DNA from: an uncultured Clostridia bacterium
Lineage (GTDB): Bacteria > Bacillota > Clostridia > Oscillospirales > Acutalibacteraceae
Reading direction: 5' to 3'
Length of the DNA: 30,955 nucleotides
Assembly (NCBI GenBank): GCA_937916395.1
Contig: CALFTN010000048.1
Span: 1-30,955, forward strand
The notes under the pieces are model-generated. The model worked only from the letters and a program-made list of their open reading frames with translations. It ran no database searches and was not told where the DNA came from. Shown piece after piece: positions 15,692 through 22,458 of the stretch (position 1 is its first letter; every line of letters starts with the position of its first letter). The translations under genes and the position numbers were made by a program.

Positions 15692-15723
15692 AAAAAGAAA
15701 AAGACCATTACAAAAATGGTCTT
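15692..15723 (-). terminator. Terminator of the small Cys-rich protein gene
   Basis: On the minus strand AAGACCATT (complement of 15715-15723) pairs with AATGGTCTT (complement of 15701-15709) around a 5-base loop. TTTC and TTTTT follow. It overlaps the stop codon at 15722-15724. Confidence 0.8.
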
Positions 15724-15937
15724 ATATAGAGAAATCTTCTTTTTTATAATCTGATAATAATCTTACTACTTTTGGTTCTCTTTTGAGTGGGTCATATTTG
15801 AATTTTTTACACTTTGAGAAAGACTGCATAACAGCACCTTGCTTTTTGCAAAGCACAGTTTCTTTATTGGCAGTAGTAGTGCCGTGTTCACAATATGCAC
15901 ATTGTGGGTCAATATCTTTTCTGAAAATACTCTTCAT
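15722..15937 (-). CDS. Small four-cysteine protein, probable zinc ribbon
   Basis: A 71-residue basic protein with the pattern C-A-Y-C-E-H-G, then CKKQG and CKKFKYDPLKR. The four cysteines, spaced C-x2-C ... C ... C, suggest one zinc site. I recall similar short hypothetical proteins with CxYC and a KYDPL tail in Clostridia, but no function is established that I know of. The ATG at 15937 follows AAAGGTG by 8-9 bases; the in-frame GTG at 15946 would overlap that site. It lies 36 bases after ylbJ on the same strand and may be co-transcribed with it. The terminator at its end supports a real gene. Confidence 0.75.
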   Translation of the reverse strand: MKSIFRKDIDPQCAYCEHGTTTANKETVLCKKQGAVMQSFSKCKKFKYDPLKREPKVVRLLSDYKKEDFSI

Positions 15938-15973
15938 TAAAAACACACCTTTAAAAGTTACACTTAACTCATT

Positions 15974-17038
15974 TTAACATATTTTTTTACGGTTATCAAC
16001 CTGTAAAACGAAAATTAAGCACATAACAAGAAGAAATATTGATGAGGCAACTGTATAAGAAAGATTAAGTGGCTGATTATTCACATGAAAAACTACGCTG
16101 GTATTTACAGCTTCGGGAAAAAGCTTTATAAGGTTAAATGTAAAAAATGCTGAGAGAGAAGCATTTAAGATTCTGGATACAAAAAAGTTTTTCATTTTTA
16201 CCTTGCAGGCTTTTAAATATGGCGAAACCTGACAAATAACAGAAAAGCTACCAAATCCCAGTATTGCAGATATTAAAGGAAGAGATATCACCTGAGAGCA
16301 AACCTTGCAACCATTCGAAACCTCCATAATGGCATTAAGAAAAAGTGCTGTTTTTTCTGCAAGGTTAAATGCAAATATAATTTCTGAGAGACATGAAAAA
16401 GTGAGAACCCATGCTGAAATATTTATGATTGCGTTTGCACCGGATGCAACAGAGTTTATAAAAATATTTTCAGATTTTTCGGAAGTAATGATTTTGTTTA
16501 CATCAAGCTCTTTTTTATCACTTAAAAATCTACAAAAAAAACCTATAGTGAGTGAAGTGAGAATAGTTGATATGTAAAGAATTACACCTGAAAGTGTGTT
16601 CCCTAGCATATTTGTTCCCACAGCAGTAAGTGCAAAGGCAGGACCAGAATTAACGGTAAATAACATAAGTCTTTCGGCTTCGTTTTGAGTGAGGCGGTTT
16701 GCCTTGTATAAATCGGCTGTTATTTTAGCACCTATGGGGTAGCCACCTGTAAGCCCCATAAGAATGGGTATAAAGCCATTTTTATTAATTTTAAAAAACC
16801 TTGTTGTTATTGGACCCATAATTCCGGAAAGATTATAAAAAGCTTTTGATGAAGCAATAAAGCTTGCTAAAACCAGAAAAGGAAAAAGAGATGGAATTAT
16901 TATTGTAAGCAAAAGTGAAATTCCATTTTTTACACCTTTTGTCGCAGTTTCGGGGTGAATTATAATAATTGCAAGGATACCTATAGCACACAGAATTTTC
17001 GGCAAATCTGTAACAAGCGTTTTAAAATACTTTTTCAT
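15974..17038 (-). CDS. ylbJ: Sporulation integral membrane protein YlbJ family
   Basis: A 354-residue polytopic membrane protein of the nucleoside-recognition (Gate) superfamily, assigned to YlbJ by its pattern IIPSLFPFLVLASFI, then MGLTGGYPIGAKITADLY and EAERLMLFTVNSGPAFAL. About 8-9 hydrophobic segments are visible. In Bacillus subtilis ylbJ belongs to the mother-cell sigma-E regulon and is needed for heat-resistant spores; its transport substrate is not settled. GGTGA precedes the ATG. It is divergent from yqfC across a 74-base region that has sigma-E-like promoter elements on both strands. The presence of this gene supports a sporulating host. Confidence 0.88.
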   Translation of the reverse strand: MKKYFKTLVTDLPKILCAIGILAIIIIHPETATKGVKNGISLLLTIIIPSLFPFLVLASFIASSKAFYNLSGIMGPITTRFFKINKNGFIPILMGLTGGYPIGAKITADLYKANRLTQNEAERLMLFTVNSGPAFALTAVGTNMLGNTLSGVILYISTILTSLTIGFFCRFLSDKKELDVNKIITSEKSENIFINSVASGANAIINISAWVLTFSCLSEIIFAFNLAEKTALFLNAIMEVSNGCKVCSQVISLPLISAILGFGSFSVICQVSPYLKACKVKMKNFFVSRILNASLSAFFTFNLIKLFPEAVNTSVVFHVNNQPLNLSYTVASSIFLLVMCLIFVLQVDNRKKIC

Positions 17039-17057
17039 TTTATCACCACGCCTTAAT

Positions 17058-17085
17058 ATATTTTATGTGTGTTCAGCATAAAAAT
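17058..17085 (+). promoter_or_regulatory. Candidate sigma-E promoter of yqfC-yqfD
   Basis: ATATTT (17058-17063), 13 bases, then CATAAAAAT (17077-17085), 28 bases before the yqfC start. This resembles the sigma-E pattern ATATTT-N14-CATAnAnT, with one base less in the spacer. The assignment rests on the known sigma-E control of yqfC-yqfD in Bacillus. Confidence 0.45.
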
Positions 17086-17087
17086 AT
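17060..17087 (-). promoter_or_regulatory. Candidate sigma-E promoter of ylbJ
   Basis: On the minus strand ATATTT (complement of 17082-17087), exactly 14 bases, then CATAAAAT (complement of 17060-17067), about 20 bases before the ylbJ start. This is a close match to the sigma-E pattern, and it is interlocked with the plus-strand promoter so that each -10 lies on the other's -35. Confidence 0.55.
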
Positions 17088-17112
17088 AACAAAAACTTTT
17101 TGGGGTGTAGTT

Positions 17113-17349
17113 ATGAAATTCAAAAGTCTAAAAGAAGAAGGATTAAATGGTAATATTGAGCTTTATGGTAACAAGCAAGTAATTATTGAGGGTGCTAAAG
17201 GCGTTATAGATTATTCAGAAGACATTTTGAAAATTGATTTGGGCAACATTTGTTTGAAAATTTCAGGACGCAATCTTGTGATTGAATCGTTCATATATGA
17301 ACAAATTGATATAAAAGGTGAAATCGTATCATTGGAATTTATGAATTGA
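17113..17349 (+). CDS. yqfC: Sporulation protein YqfC (YabP/YqfC family)
   Basis: A 78-residue protein of the YabP/YqfC family: short beta strands with ELYGNKQVIIEGAKGVIDYS, then DLGNICLKISGRNLVIES and IDIKGEIVSLEF. The position directly before yqfD, with a 10-base gap, confirms it. In B. subtilis the pair is expressed under sigma-E in the mother cell and affects sporulation; the molecular role is unclear. The ATG at 17113 is chosen because GGGGTG lies 7 bases upstream. Longer in-frame starts from 17065 would run through the promoter region and lack a ribosome site. Confidence 0.9.
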   Translation: MKFKSLKEEGLNGNIELYGNKQVIIEGAKGVIDYSEDILKIDLGNICLKISGRNLVIESFIYEQIDIKGEIVSLEFMN

Positions 17350-17359
17350 TGGTGATTGT

Positions 17360-18526
17360 GTGATAATAAAGCTTTTAAGACTTATTTTGGGATATGTTGA
17401 ATTTCAGGCAAGTGGCGGTTTTCCTGAAAGATTTTTAAACTTATGTAATATCAATGGAATTACACTCTGGGATGTTCGGAACGATGGTGTAAAGGTGAAA
17501 GCCTGTACACCTGTAAAAGCATACAGAAATATAAGAAAATCTGCACACAAGTCAGGTATGAAAGTGAGAATTGTGCGAAAAAGAGGGTTACCTTTTTTTG
17601 TTAAATACAATAAAGCACGAGTTGGTATACTTGTGGGTGCAATTGTTTCGGTAGCATTTTTAGCCTTTTCATCCTGTGTTTTGTGGGATGTAGAAGTTGC
17701 AGGTAATACTAAAATTAAGAGTGAGCAGCTTTTAGATTCACTCTATGAATATAATGTCAGAGTTGGTTCTGTGAAATCAAAGATAGACACAAAATCGGTA
17801 GAAGCAGAGCTTTTGAAAGAATATCCTCAGCTTTCTTGGGCTTCAGTAAATATTTTTGGTATGAAGGCAGTGCTTGAGGTTAAAGAAAACAAAGATATGC
17901 CAGAAATAATAGATGACAATATTCCGATGAATATAGTAGCAAAAAAGGATGGACGAATTGTTTCAGTAAATGGCTATGACGGCACAAATGTTGTTAAAGA
18001 GAACGATTTTGTATTAACAGGTGATTTGCTCATTTCTGGTATAAAAACCAACCAGGATGGTAGCGAAAGATTAGTGAGGGCGAATGGCAAGGTATTTGCA
18101 GAAACAACTACGAATATAAGTGAAAAAGTGTGTAGAATTCAAGAAGTGCAAGTGTTAAATGAAGCTGACATCAGATATAAAATCTATCTTTTAGGAGTCC
18201 AAATACCAATTGGACTAAAAAGTAAAGGTGAAATGATTTACAGCGATAAAAAGCTTTTGAAGGGCGATTCTACAATGCTTCCGTTAGGTGTTATGTGGGA
18301 AGTATCTTATGTTTTAAGCCACGAAAGCATAGAGCTTACAGAAGGTCAGGCAGAAATGCTTTCACTCTTAGAGATAGTAAGAAAAAAACGTAATGAGTTT
18401 TCAGGTGAATATGAAATTTTAAAAACTAAATATGAGAAAAAAGTGACAGAAAAGGGTATAGTAATAGAGAATAAAGTAGTAGCAAAAGAAAATATAGCAT
18501 TGGAAAGAGAAATATTTATAGAATAA
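17360..18526 (+). CDS. yqfD: Sporulation protein YqfD
   Basis: A 388-residue protein with the YqfD signature: LGYVEFQASGGFPERFLNLC at the N-terminus, GITLWDVR, a transmembrane segment at about 93-112 (VGILVGAIVSVAFLAFSSCV), then WDVEVAGNTKI and a large domain probably outside the cytoplasm. The domain after the helix has a POTRA-like look (IKSEQLLDSL, YPQLSWASVNIFG). It starts with GTG at 17360, preceded by GGTGAT, and is coupled to yqfC. Sigma-E regulon member in Bacillus; exact role unknown. No clear terminator follows, but phoH has its own promoter. Confidence 0.92.
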   Translation: MIIKLLRLILGYVEFQASGGFPERFLNLCNINGITLWDVRNDGVKVKACTPVKAYRNIRKSAHKSGMKVRIVRKRGLPFFVKYNKARVGILVGAIVSVAFLAFSSCVLWDVEVAGNTKIKSEQLLDSLYEYNVRVGSVKSKIDTKSVEAELLKEYPQLSWASVNIFGMKAVLEVKENKDMPEIIDDNIPMNIVAKKDGRIVSVNGYDGTNVVKENDFVLTGDLLISGIKTNQDGSERLVRANGKVFAETTTNISEKVCRIQEVQVLNEADIRYKIYLLGVQIPIGLKSKGEMIYSDKKLLKGDSTMLPLGVMWEVSYVLSHESIELTEGQAEMLSLLEIVRKKRNEFSGEYEILKTKYEKKVTEKGIVIENKVVAKENIALEREIFIE

Positions 18527-18554
18527 TTTTCACAAAATTTTTTAAAAATTTTAG

Positions 18555-18582
18555 TAGACATTTACAAAAAATGTGATATAAT
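18555..18582 (+). promoter_or_regulatory. Promoter of the phoH-ybeY-dgkA-era operon
   Basis: TAGACA (18555-18560), 16 bases, TATAAT (18577-18582), about 44 bases upstream of the phoH ATG. A second TATAAT at 18603-18608 has no properly spaced -35. Confidence 0.6.
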
Positions 18583-18625
18583 CTTACTGTGTGTTATTAT
18601 GGTATAATTAATGTTGGAGTTAAAA

Positions 18626-19612
18626 ATGTTTGAACAAATTATAAATGTTGACAGAATGGAACAGGCAGTAAGCCTTTTCGGTAGTTTTGATGAAAACATC
18701 AAGCTTCTTGAAAAGACCTTTAATGTTAAAATTCATAGTCGTGGGTCAGATATTAAGGTTACTGGTGAAGCAGAAGATGTTGCAAAAGGAATAAAGGCTA
18801 TAAATGGTCTTTTAATGCTCATTAACCGCGGTGAAGTTTTAAATGAACAGAATGTACGTTATGTAATTTCACTTGTCGGTGATGGCAATGAGGACAAGTT
18901 ATCTACAATGTCTAATGATTGCATCTGTATAACTAGTAAAGGTAAGCCCATAAAGCCTAAAACATTAGGTCAGAAAAAATATGTTGAATCCATTAAAGAG
19001 AATACTATTGTGCTGGGTGTTGGTCCTGCTGGTACAGGTAAAACCTATTTAGCTGTTGCTATGGCAGTCAATGCTTTCAGAGCAAAAGAGGTAAACAGAA
19101 TAATATTAACAAGACCAGCAGTTGAAGCAGGTGAAAAGTTAGGATTTTTACCAGGTGATTTGCAAAGCAAGGTTGACCCTTATTTAAGACCACTTTACGA
19201 TGCACTTTTTGATATGTTGGGTGCTGAAAATTTTCAAAAATACCAGGAACGTGGTAATATAGAGGTTGCGCCACTTGCTTATATGCGTGGCAGAACTTTA
19301 GATGATAGCTTTATAATTTTAGATGAAGCTCAGAATACAACCCCTGAACAGATGAAAATGTTTTTAACAAGAATGGGCTTCAATTCTAAGGTTGTAGTAA
19401 CTGGTGACGTAACACAGATAGATTTGCCTGATGGCAAACGCTCTGGATTGGTTGAAGTTACAAAAGTTTTAAAAAATATTGAGCAGATTGATATTGTGCG
19501 TTTTTCTGAAAAAGATGTTGTGAGACACAAGCTTGTTCAGGATATTATAAAGGCTTACGAAAAATATGAGGAGGCAAAGAAGCGAAATGTCAAAGGTAAT
19601 AATAACAAATGA
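18626..19612 (+). CDS. PhoH family ATPase (PhoL/YbeZ type)
   Basis: A 328-residue PhoH-like protein. A short N-terminal KH-like part is followed by the ATPase core with Walker A GPAGTGKT (133-140), the family stretch LTRPAVEAGEKLGFLPGDL, Walker B FIILDEAQNTTPEQ and VVTGDVTQIDLP. PhoH-like ATPases next to YbeY are thought to act with it in rRNA or RNA handling; the plain phosphate-starvation name is historical. The ATG at 18626 is preferred since GGAG lies 7 bases upstream; an in-frame ATG at 18611 precedes that site. Its 3' end overlaps ybeY by 26 bases, so translation is coupled. Confidence 0.93.
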   Translation: MFEQIINVDRMEQAVSLFGSFDENIKLLEKTFNVKIHSRGSDIKVTGEAEDVAKGIKAINGLLMLINRGEVLNEQNVRYVISLVGDGNEDKLSTMSNDCICITSKGKPIKPKTLGQKKYVESIKENTIVLGVGPAGTGKTYLAVAMAVNAFRAKEVNRIILTRPAVEAGEKLGFLPGDLQSKVDPYLRPLYDALFDMLGAENFQKYQERGNIEVAPLAYMRGRTLDDSFIILDEAQNTTPEQMKMFLTRMGFNSKVVVTGDVTQIDLPDGKRSGLVEVTKVLKNIEQIDIVRFSEKDVVRHKLVQDIIKAYEKYEEAKKRNVKGNNNK

Positions 19613-20090
19613 ACAAAAAGAAGTTAAAATTCCAACTGGTGTAAAAATGCTCGTAAGAAGATGCTGTAATGCGGTTCTTCTTTATGAAGGCTTTAAAGAA
19701 GCTGCTGAAGTAAGCGTAACTTTCGTTGATGACGAAAGAATACATAGTCTTAATAAAGAATACCGTGAAGTAGATAGTAGCACGGATGTGTTGTCATTCC
19801 CACTTGGTGAAAATGGTGTTTACGATAAAAACTTAGAAACTGGTGCATTGCTTTTAGGTGATATTGTAATTTCAATTCCTACTGCAGTTCGTCAGGCAGA
19901 AACTTATGGTCATTCACTTCAAAGAGAAATAGGATTTTTAACAGTTCATTCTATGCTTCATTTGCTTGGTTATGACCACGTAAATGGTGGTATGGAAGAA
20001 GTTCGTATGCGTGAAAAGGAAGAAAGAGTTTTAACAGAACTTGGCTTGAAACGCAATAATTCTTATTATATGGACGAGAATGAGGAATAA
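19587..20090 (+). CDS. ybeY: Endoribonuclease YbeY (rRNA maturation factor)
   Basis: A 167-residue YbeY, the zinc-dependent RNase linked to 16S rRNA 3'-end maturation and ribosome quality control. The metal site HSMLHLLGYDH is complete (H121, H125, H131), and the upstream DVLSFPLGE and LGDIVISIPTA motifs are typical. The ATG at 19587 gives the usual N-terminus. AGGAGG (19569-19574) lies 12 bases upstream, longer than usual, and an earlier in-frame ATG at 19566 would start before that site. It overlaps the phoH end and is followed by dgkA after 6 bases, the standard Firmicutes arrangement. Confidence 0.95.
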   Translation: MSKVIITNEQKEVKIPTGVKMLVRRCCNAVLLYEGFKEAAEVSVTFVDDERIHSLNKEYREVDSSTDVLSFPLGENGVYDKNLETGALLLGDIVISIPTAVRQAETYGHSLQREIGFLTVHSMLHLLGYDHVNGGMEEVRMREKEERVLTELGLKRNNSYYMDENEE

Positions 20091-20096
20091 TTTTTT

Positions 20097-20594
20097 ATGA
20101 ACGATGTAAAAGGTCTTGCAAAGAGCTTTCTTTATGCTCTCAAGGGTATAAAATGGGCTCTTTGTAATGAACGTAATTTCAGAATACATATAACATGTAT
20201 GTGCTATATGTTTTACTTTTTGTTAAGATACGATTTTTTTGTTGTATCAAAAACAGAAATATGTATTTTGCTTCTGTCTTGTGCTTTGGTTCTCGGTGGA
20301 GAGCTTGTTAACACAGGTATTGAAAAAGCAGATGATACAGTTTCGAAAGAGCGAAAGAAAACAATTGCTATTTCAAAGGATGCAGCAGCAGGTGCAGTTC
20401 TTGTGTTTGCAGTGTTTTCTGTTATTATTGGTGTTGTTATAATGTTTCAGAGAGAAGCATTTGAATTGTTATTTAACCACTATGTTACAGAGCCGATTTA
20501 TTTATTGTTTCTGGCTTTGAGCTTAGTTGTGGCATTGTTGTTTATTTTTAAATTCAGAAGTTTTTTAAATCTTATAAAAGGAAAGAAAAAATAA
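20097..20594 (+). CDS. dgkA: Diacylglycerol/undecaprenol kinase family protein with extra C-terminal helix
   Basis: A 165-residue membrane protein of the DgkA family. In Gram-positive bacteria these mostly phosphorylate undecaprenol to the cell-wall carrier lipid. The active-site stretch is GGELVNTGIEKADDT, with the expected Glu-x2-Asn-Thr and following Glu, and SKDAAAGAVLV is the next helix. Three transmembrane helices are usual in about 120-130 residues; here a fourth helix (EPIYLLFLALSLVVALLFIF) and a basic tail are added. GAGGAA precedes the ATG. Its TAA overlaps the era ATG by one base, so the genes are tightly coupled. Confidence 0.92.
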   Translation: MNDVKGLAKSFLYALKGIKWALCNERNFRIHITCMCYMFYFLLRYDFFVVSKTEICILLLSCALVLGGELVNTGIEKADDTVSKERKKTIAISKDAAAGAVLVFAVFSVIIGVVIMFQREAFELLFNHYVTEPIYLLFLALSLVVALLFIFKFRSFLNLIKGKKK

Positions 20595-21490
20595 TGGGTA
20601 ACAGAAAAACTGCTTTTATAGCTATTGTTGGTAGACCAAACGTTGGTAAATCTTCAATATTAAACAGATTGTTGGGTCAGAAAATCGCAATAGTTTCATC
20701 AAGACCACAAACAACACGAACGAAAATTATGGGTGTGCTTACTGAAAATGATATTCAACTGGTTTTCACCGATACCCCAGGCTTTCACAAGCCTAAAACA
20801 AAGCTTGGTGAAAAGATGATTAAATCTGTTGATGATGCTATTTCTGGTGTTGACTCATGTCTTTTTGTTACTGAAAGTAAGGGCGAAATAAGGCCAACTG
20901 AAATAGAGCTCTTAGAAAGACTAAAAAAAGAAAAAATACCAGTAATTCTTGCAATAAATAAAATAGATATGCTTTCTAAAAAAGAAGAGCTTATGGAAAG
21001 AATTTTAGAGCTTTCAAAGCTTTGTGATTTTACTGCAGTGGTACCTGTATCAGCTCAAGACGGCTCAGGAATGGATGAGTTAAAGGAAGAGCTTAATAAG
21101 CTATCGGTAGAGTCTGAATTCTTTTTCCCTGAAGATACTTTAACAGACCAGCCAGAACGTGTTTTAGCATCAGAAATGATTAGAGAAAAATTGCTTTACA
21201 GATTAAATGAAGAAATTCCACATGGTATAGCAGTTTCTATTGAAAAAATGAAAGAACGTGAAGATAGCGATATTTTAGATATTGAAGCAATTATTTATTG
21301 TGAAAGAGATAGTCATAAGGGTATTATCATTGGTAAAGGTGGCTCAATGTTAAAGGCTGTTTCTACCAGTGCAAGAAAAGATTTAGAAGAATTTTTTGAT
21401 TGCAGAGTTAATCTTCAATGCTGGGTAAAGGTTAAAGAGGGCTGGAGAAATCGTGAAGGCTTGATTCACAACTTCGGACTCGACCAGTAA
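20594..21490 (+). CDS. era: GTPase Era
   Basis: A 298-residue Era, the GTPase that binds the 3' end of 16S rRNA during 30S assembly. G1 is GRPNVGKS (13-20), the switch region has SRPQTTRTK, G3 is DTPG (60-63), G4 is NKID (122-125) and G5 is VSAQDG. The C-terminal KH domain is complete, with the family motifs EEIPHGIAV and GIIIGKGGSMLK. The length is normal. It is the last gene of the coupled phoH-ybeY-dgkA-era block, all four dealing with ribosome assembly or envelope lipid recycling. Confidence 0.98.
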   Translation: MGNRKTAFIAIVGRPNVGKSSILNRLLGQKIAIVSSRPQTTRTKIMGVLTENDIQLVFTDTPGFHKPKTKLGEKMIKSVDDAISGVDSCLFVTESKGEIRPTEIELLERLKKEKIPVILAINKIDMLSKKEELMERILELSKLCDFTAVVPVSAQDGSGMDELKEELNKLSVESEFFFPEDTLTDQPERVLASEMIREKLLYRLNEEIPHGIAVSIEKMKEREDSDILDIEAIIYCERDSHKGIIIGKGGSMLKAVSTSARKDLEEFFDCRVNLQCWVKVKEGWRNREGLIHNFGLDQ

Positions 21491-21581
21491 AAATTTACAA
21501 TTTTTTAAGAGTTTATTGGCACATAAAACTATTTCCTTTGAATAAACTATTATCACAACAGTTTTGAAGGGATATGTTTTT

Positions 21582-21767
21582 ATGAAAAGCAAAATGCTTT
21601 GGGATAAATTTACAAAAGAAGGCAAAGTAGCAGATTATTTAGCTTACCGAAAATATATTAACGGTATGGAAGCAGAAGTGTCAGTAATCGATGACTGTAT
21701 GGAGTTGAAAAAAATTGACAAAAATCAGTGCTTCGGGGTTAGTGATAAGGGAACAGAGCATAGGTGA
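21582..21767 (+). CDS. YqzL-like small protein
   Basis: A 61-residue protein. The N-terminal 35 residues (MLWDKFTKEGKVADYLAYRK) have the W-x2-F-x3-G-x3-YL-x-Y pattern of the YqzL family, which in Bacillus lies between era and recO, the same place as here. Function is unknown. The ATG at 21582 is preceded by AAGGGA with 9 bases spacing. Unlike the roughly 47-residue Bacillus form it has a C-terminal extension that runs 53 bases into recO in another frame. The extension probably reflects overlap with recO rather than a separate domain. Confidence 0.7.
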   Translation: MKSKMLWDKFTKEGKVADYLAYRKYINGMEAEVSVIDDCMELKKIDKNQCFGVSDKGTEHR

Positions 21768-22455
21768 ATATGACAGACTTATAACTGTTCTCACAACAAA
21801 ATACGGCTTGATTAAAGCGTTTTGCAGAGGTGCAAAAAAAGCAAAAAGCAAAAAGCTTTCTGCTACGGCACTTCTTACATATTCCGAATTTACTTTTAAC
21901 AAAACAAAGGATGCTTTTACTGTTGATGAAGCAGAGGTAAAAGAAGTCTTTTTTGAGCTTCGTAACGATGTTGCTAAAATGGCATTAGCTCAATATTTAT
22001 GTGAATTAGCTTATGAATTTTGCGAAGAAGATTATGAGTCGGAGGAAATTCTCCGACTTTTTCTCAATTCGCTCTATTTGTTGAAAAGTGACAAAAAAAC
22101 ACCATCTTTTATAAAGGCTGTTACTGAATTCAGATTAATGTCACTCTCTGGCTATATGCCACAATTGGTGGGTTGTGAAACTTGTGGCGAATATGAAACA
22201 GCAGTGATGAGTTTTGACAAGGAAAGTGGTAAAATTTATTGCGAAAAGTGTGCAACAGCTTATTCTTTTAAAGTTTCGTCATCCGTTATAAAGGCTATGC
22301 GATTTGTTGCGCTTTCAGATTTTGAGAAGATTTTTTCTTTTTCTCTTTCGGAAGAAAATCTTAAGGTTTTTGAAAGCTTAACAGAAGATTATCTTCTTAA
22401 CAAAACACAAAGAAAATTTAAAACACTTGATTTTTATAATACTATAAAGGATTAA
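21715..22455 (+). CDS. recO: DNA repair protein RecO
   Basis: A 246-residue RecO, which loads RecA at SSB-coated single-stranded DNA with RecR in recombination repair. The N-terminal OB-fold carries SGLVIREQSIGEYDRLITVLTTKYG and FCRGAKK, and the helical part has a zinc site C-x2-C ... C-x2-C (GCETCGEY, YCEKCA). The start is TTG at 21715 with GGAG (21701-21704) 10 bases upstream; this gives the normal RecO N-terminus. It begins inside the yqzL-like gene and ends 3 bases before mutS2, so these three are likely one transcript. Confidence 0.95.
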   Translation: MTKISASGLVIREQSIGEYDRLITVLTTKYGLIKAFCRGAKKAKSKKLSATALLTYSEFTFNKTKDAFTVDEAEVKEVFFELRNDVAKMALAQYLCELAYEFCEEDYESEEILRLFLNSLYLLKSDKKTPSFIKAVTEFRLMSLSGYMPQLVGCETCGEYETAVMSFDKESGKIYCEKCATAYSFKVSSSVIKAMRFVALSDFEKIFSFSLSEENLKVFESLTEDYLLNKTQRKFKTLDFYNTIKD

Positions 22456-22458
22456 ACA

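Noticed and set aside
18603..18608. Second TATAAT before phoH as a promoter
   Set aside because: No -35-like box lies at 15-19 bases upstream; the earlier pair at 18555-18582 is better spaced.
21508..21550. Hairpin or promoter between era and the yqzL-like gene (AGTTTATT ... AATAAACT, TTGGCA)
   Set aside because: The stem is only 8 AT pairs with a loop of over 20 bases, and TTGGCA has no good -10 at the right distance.
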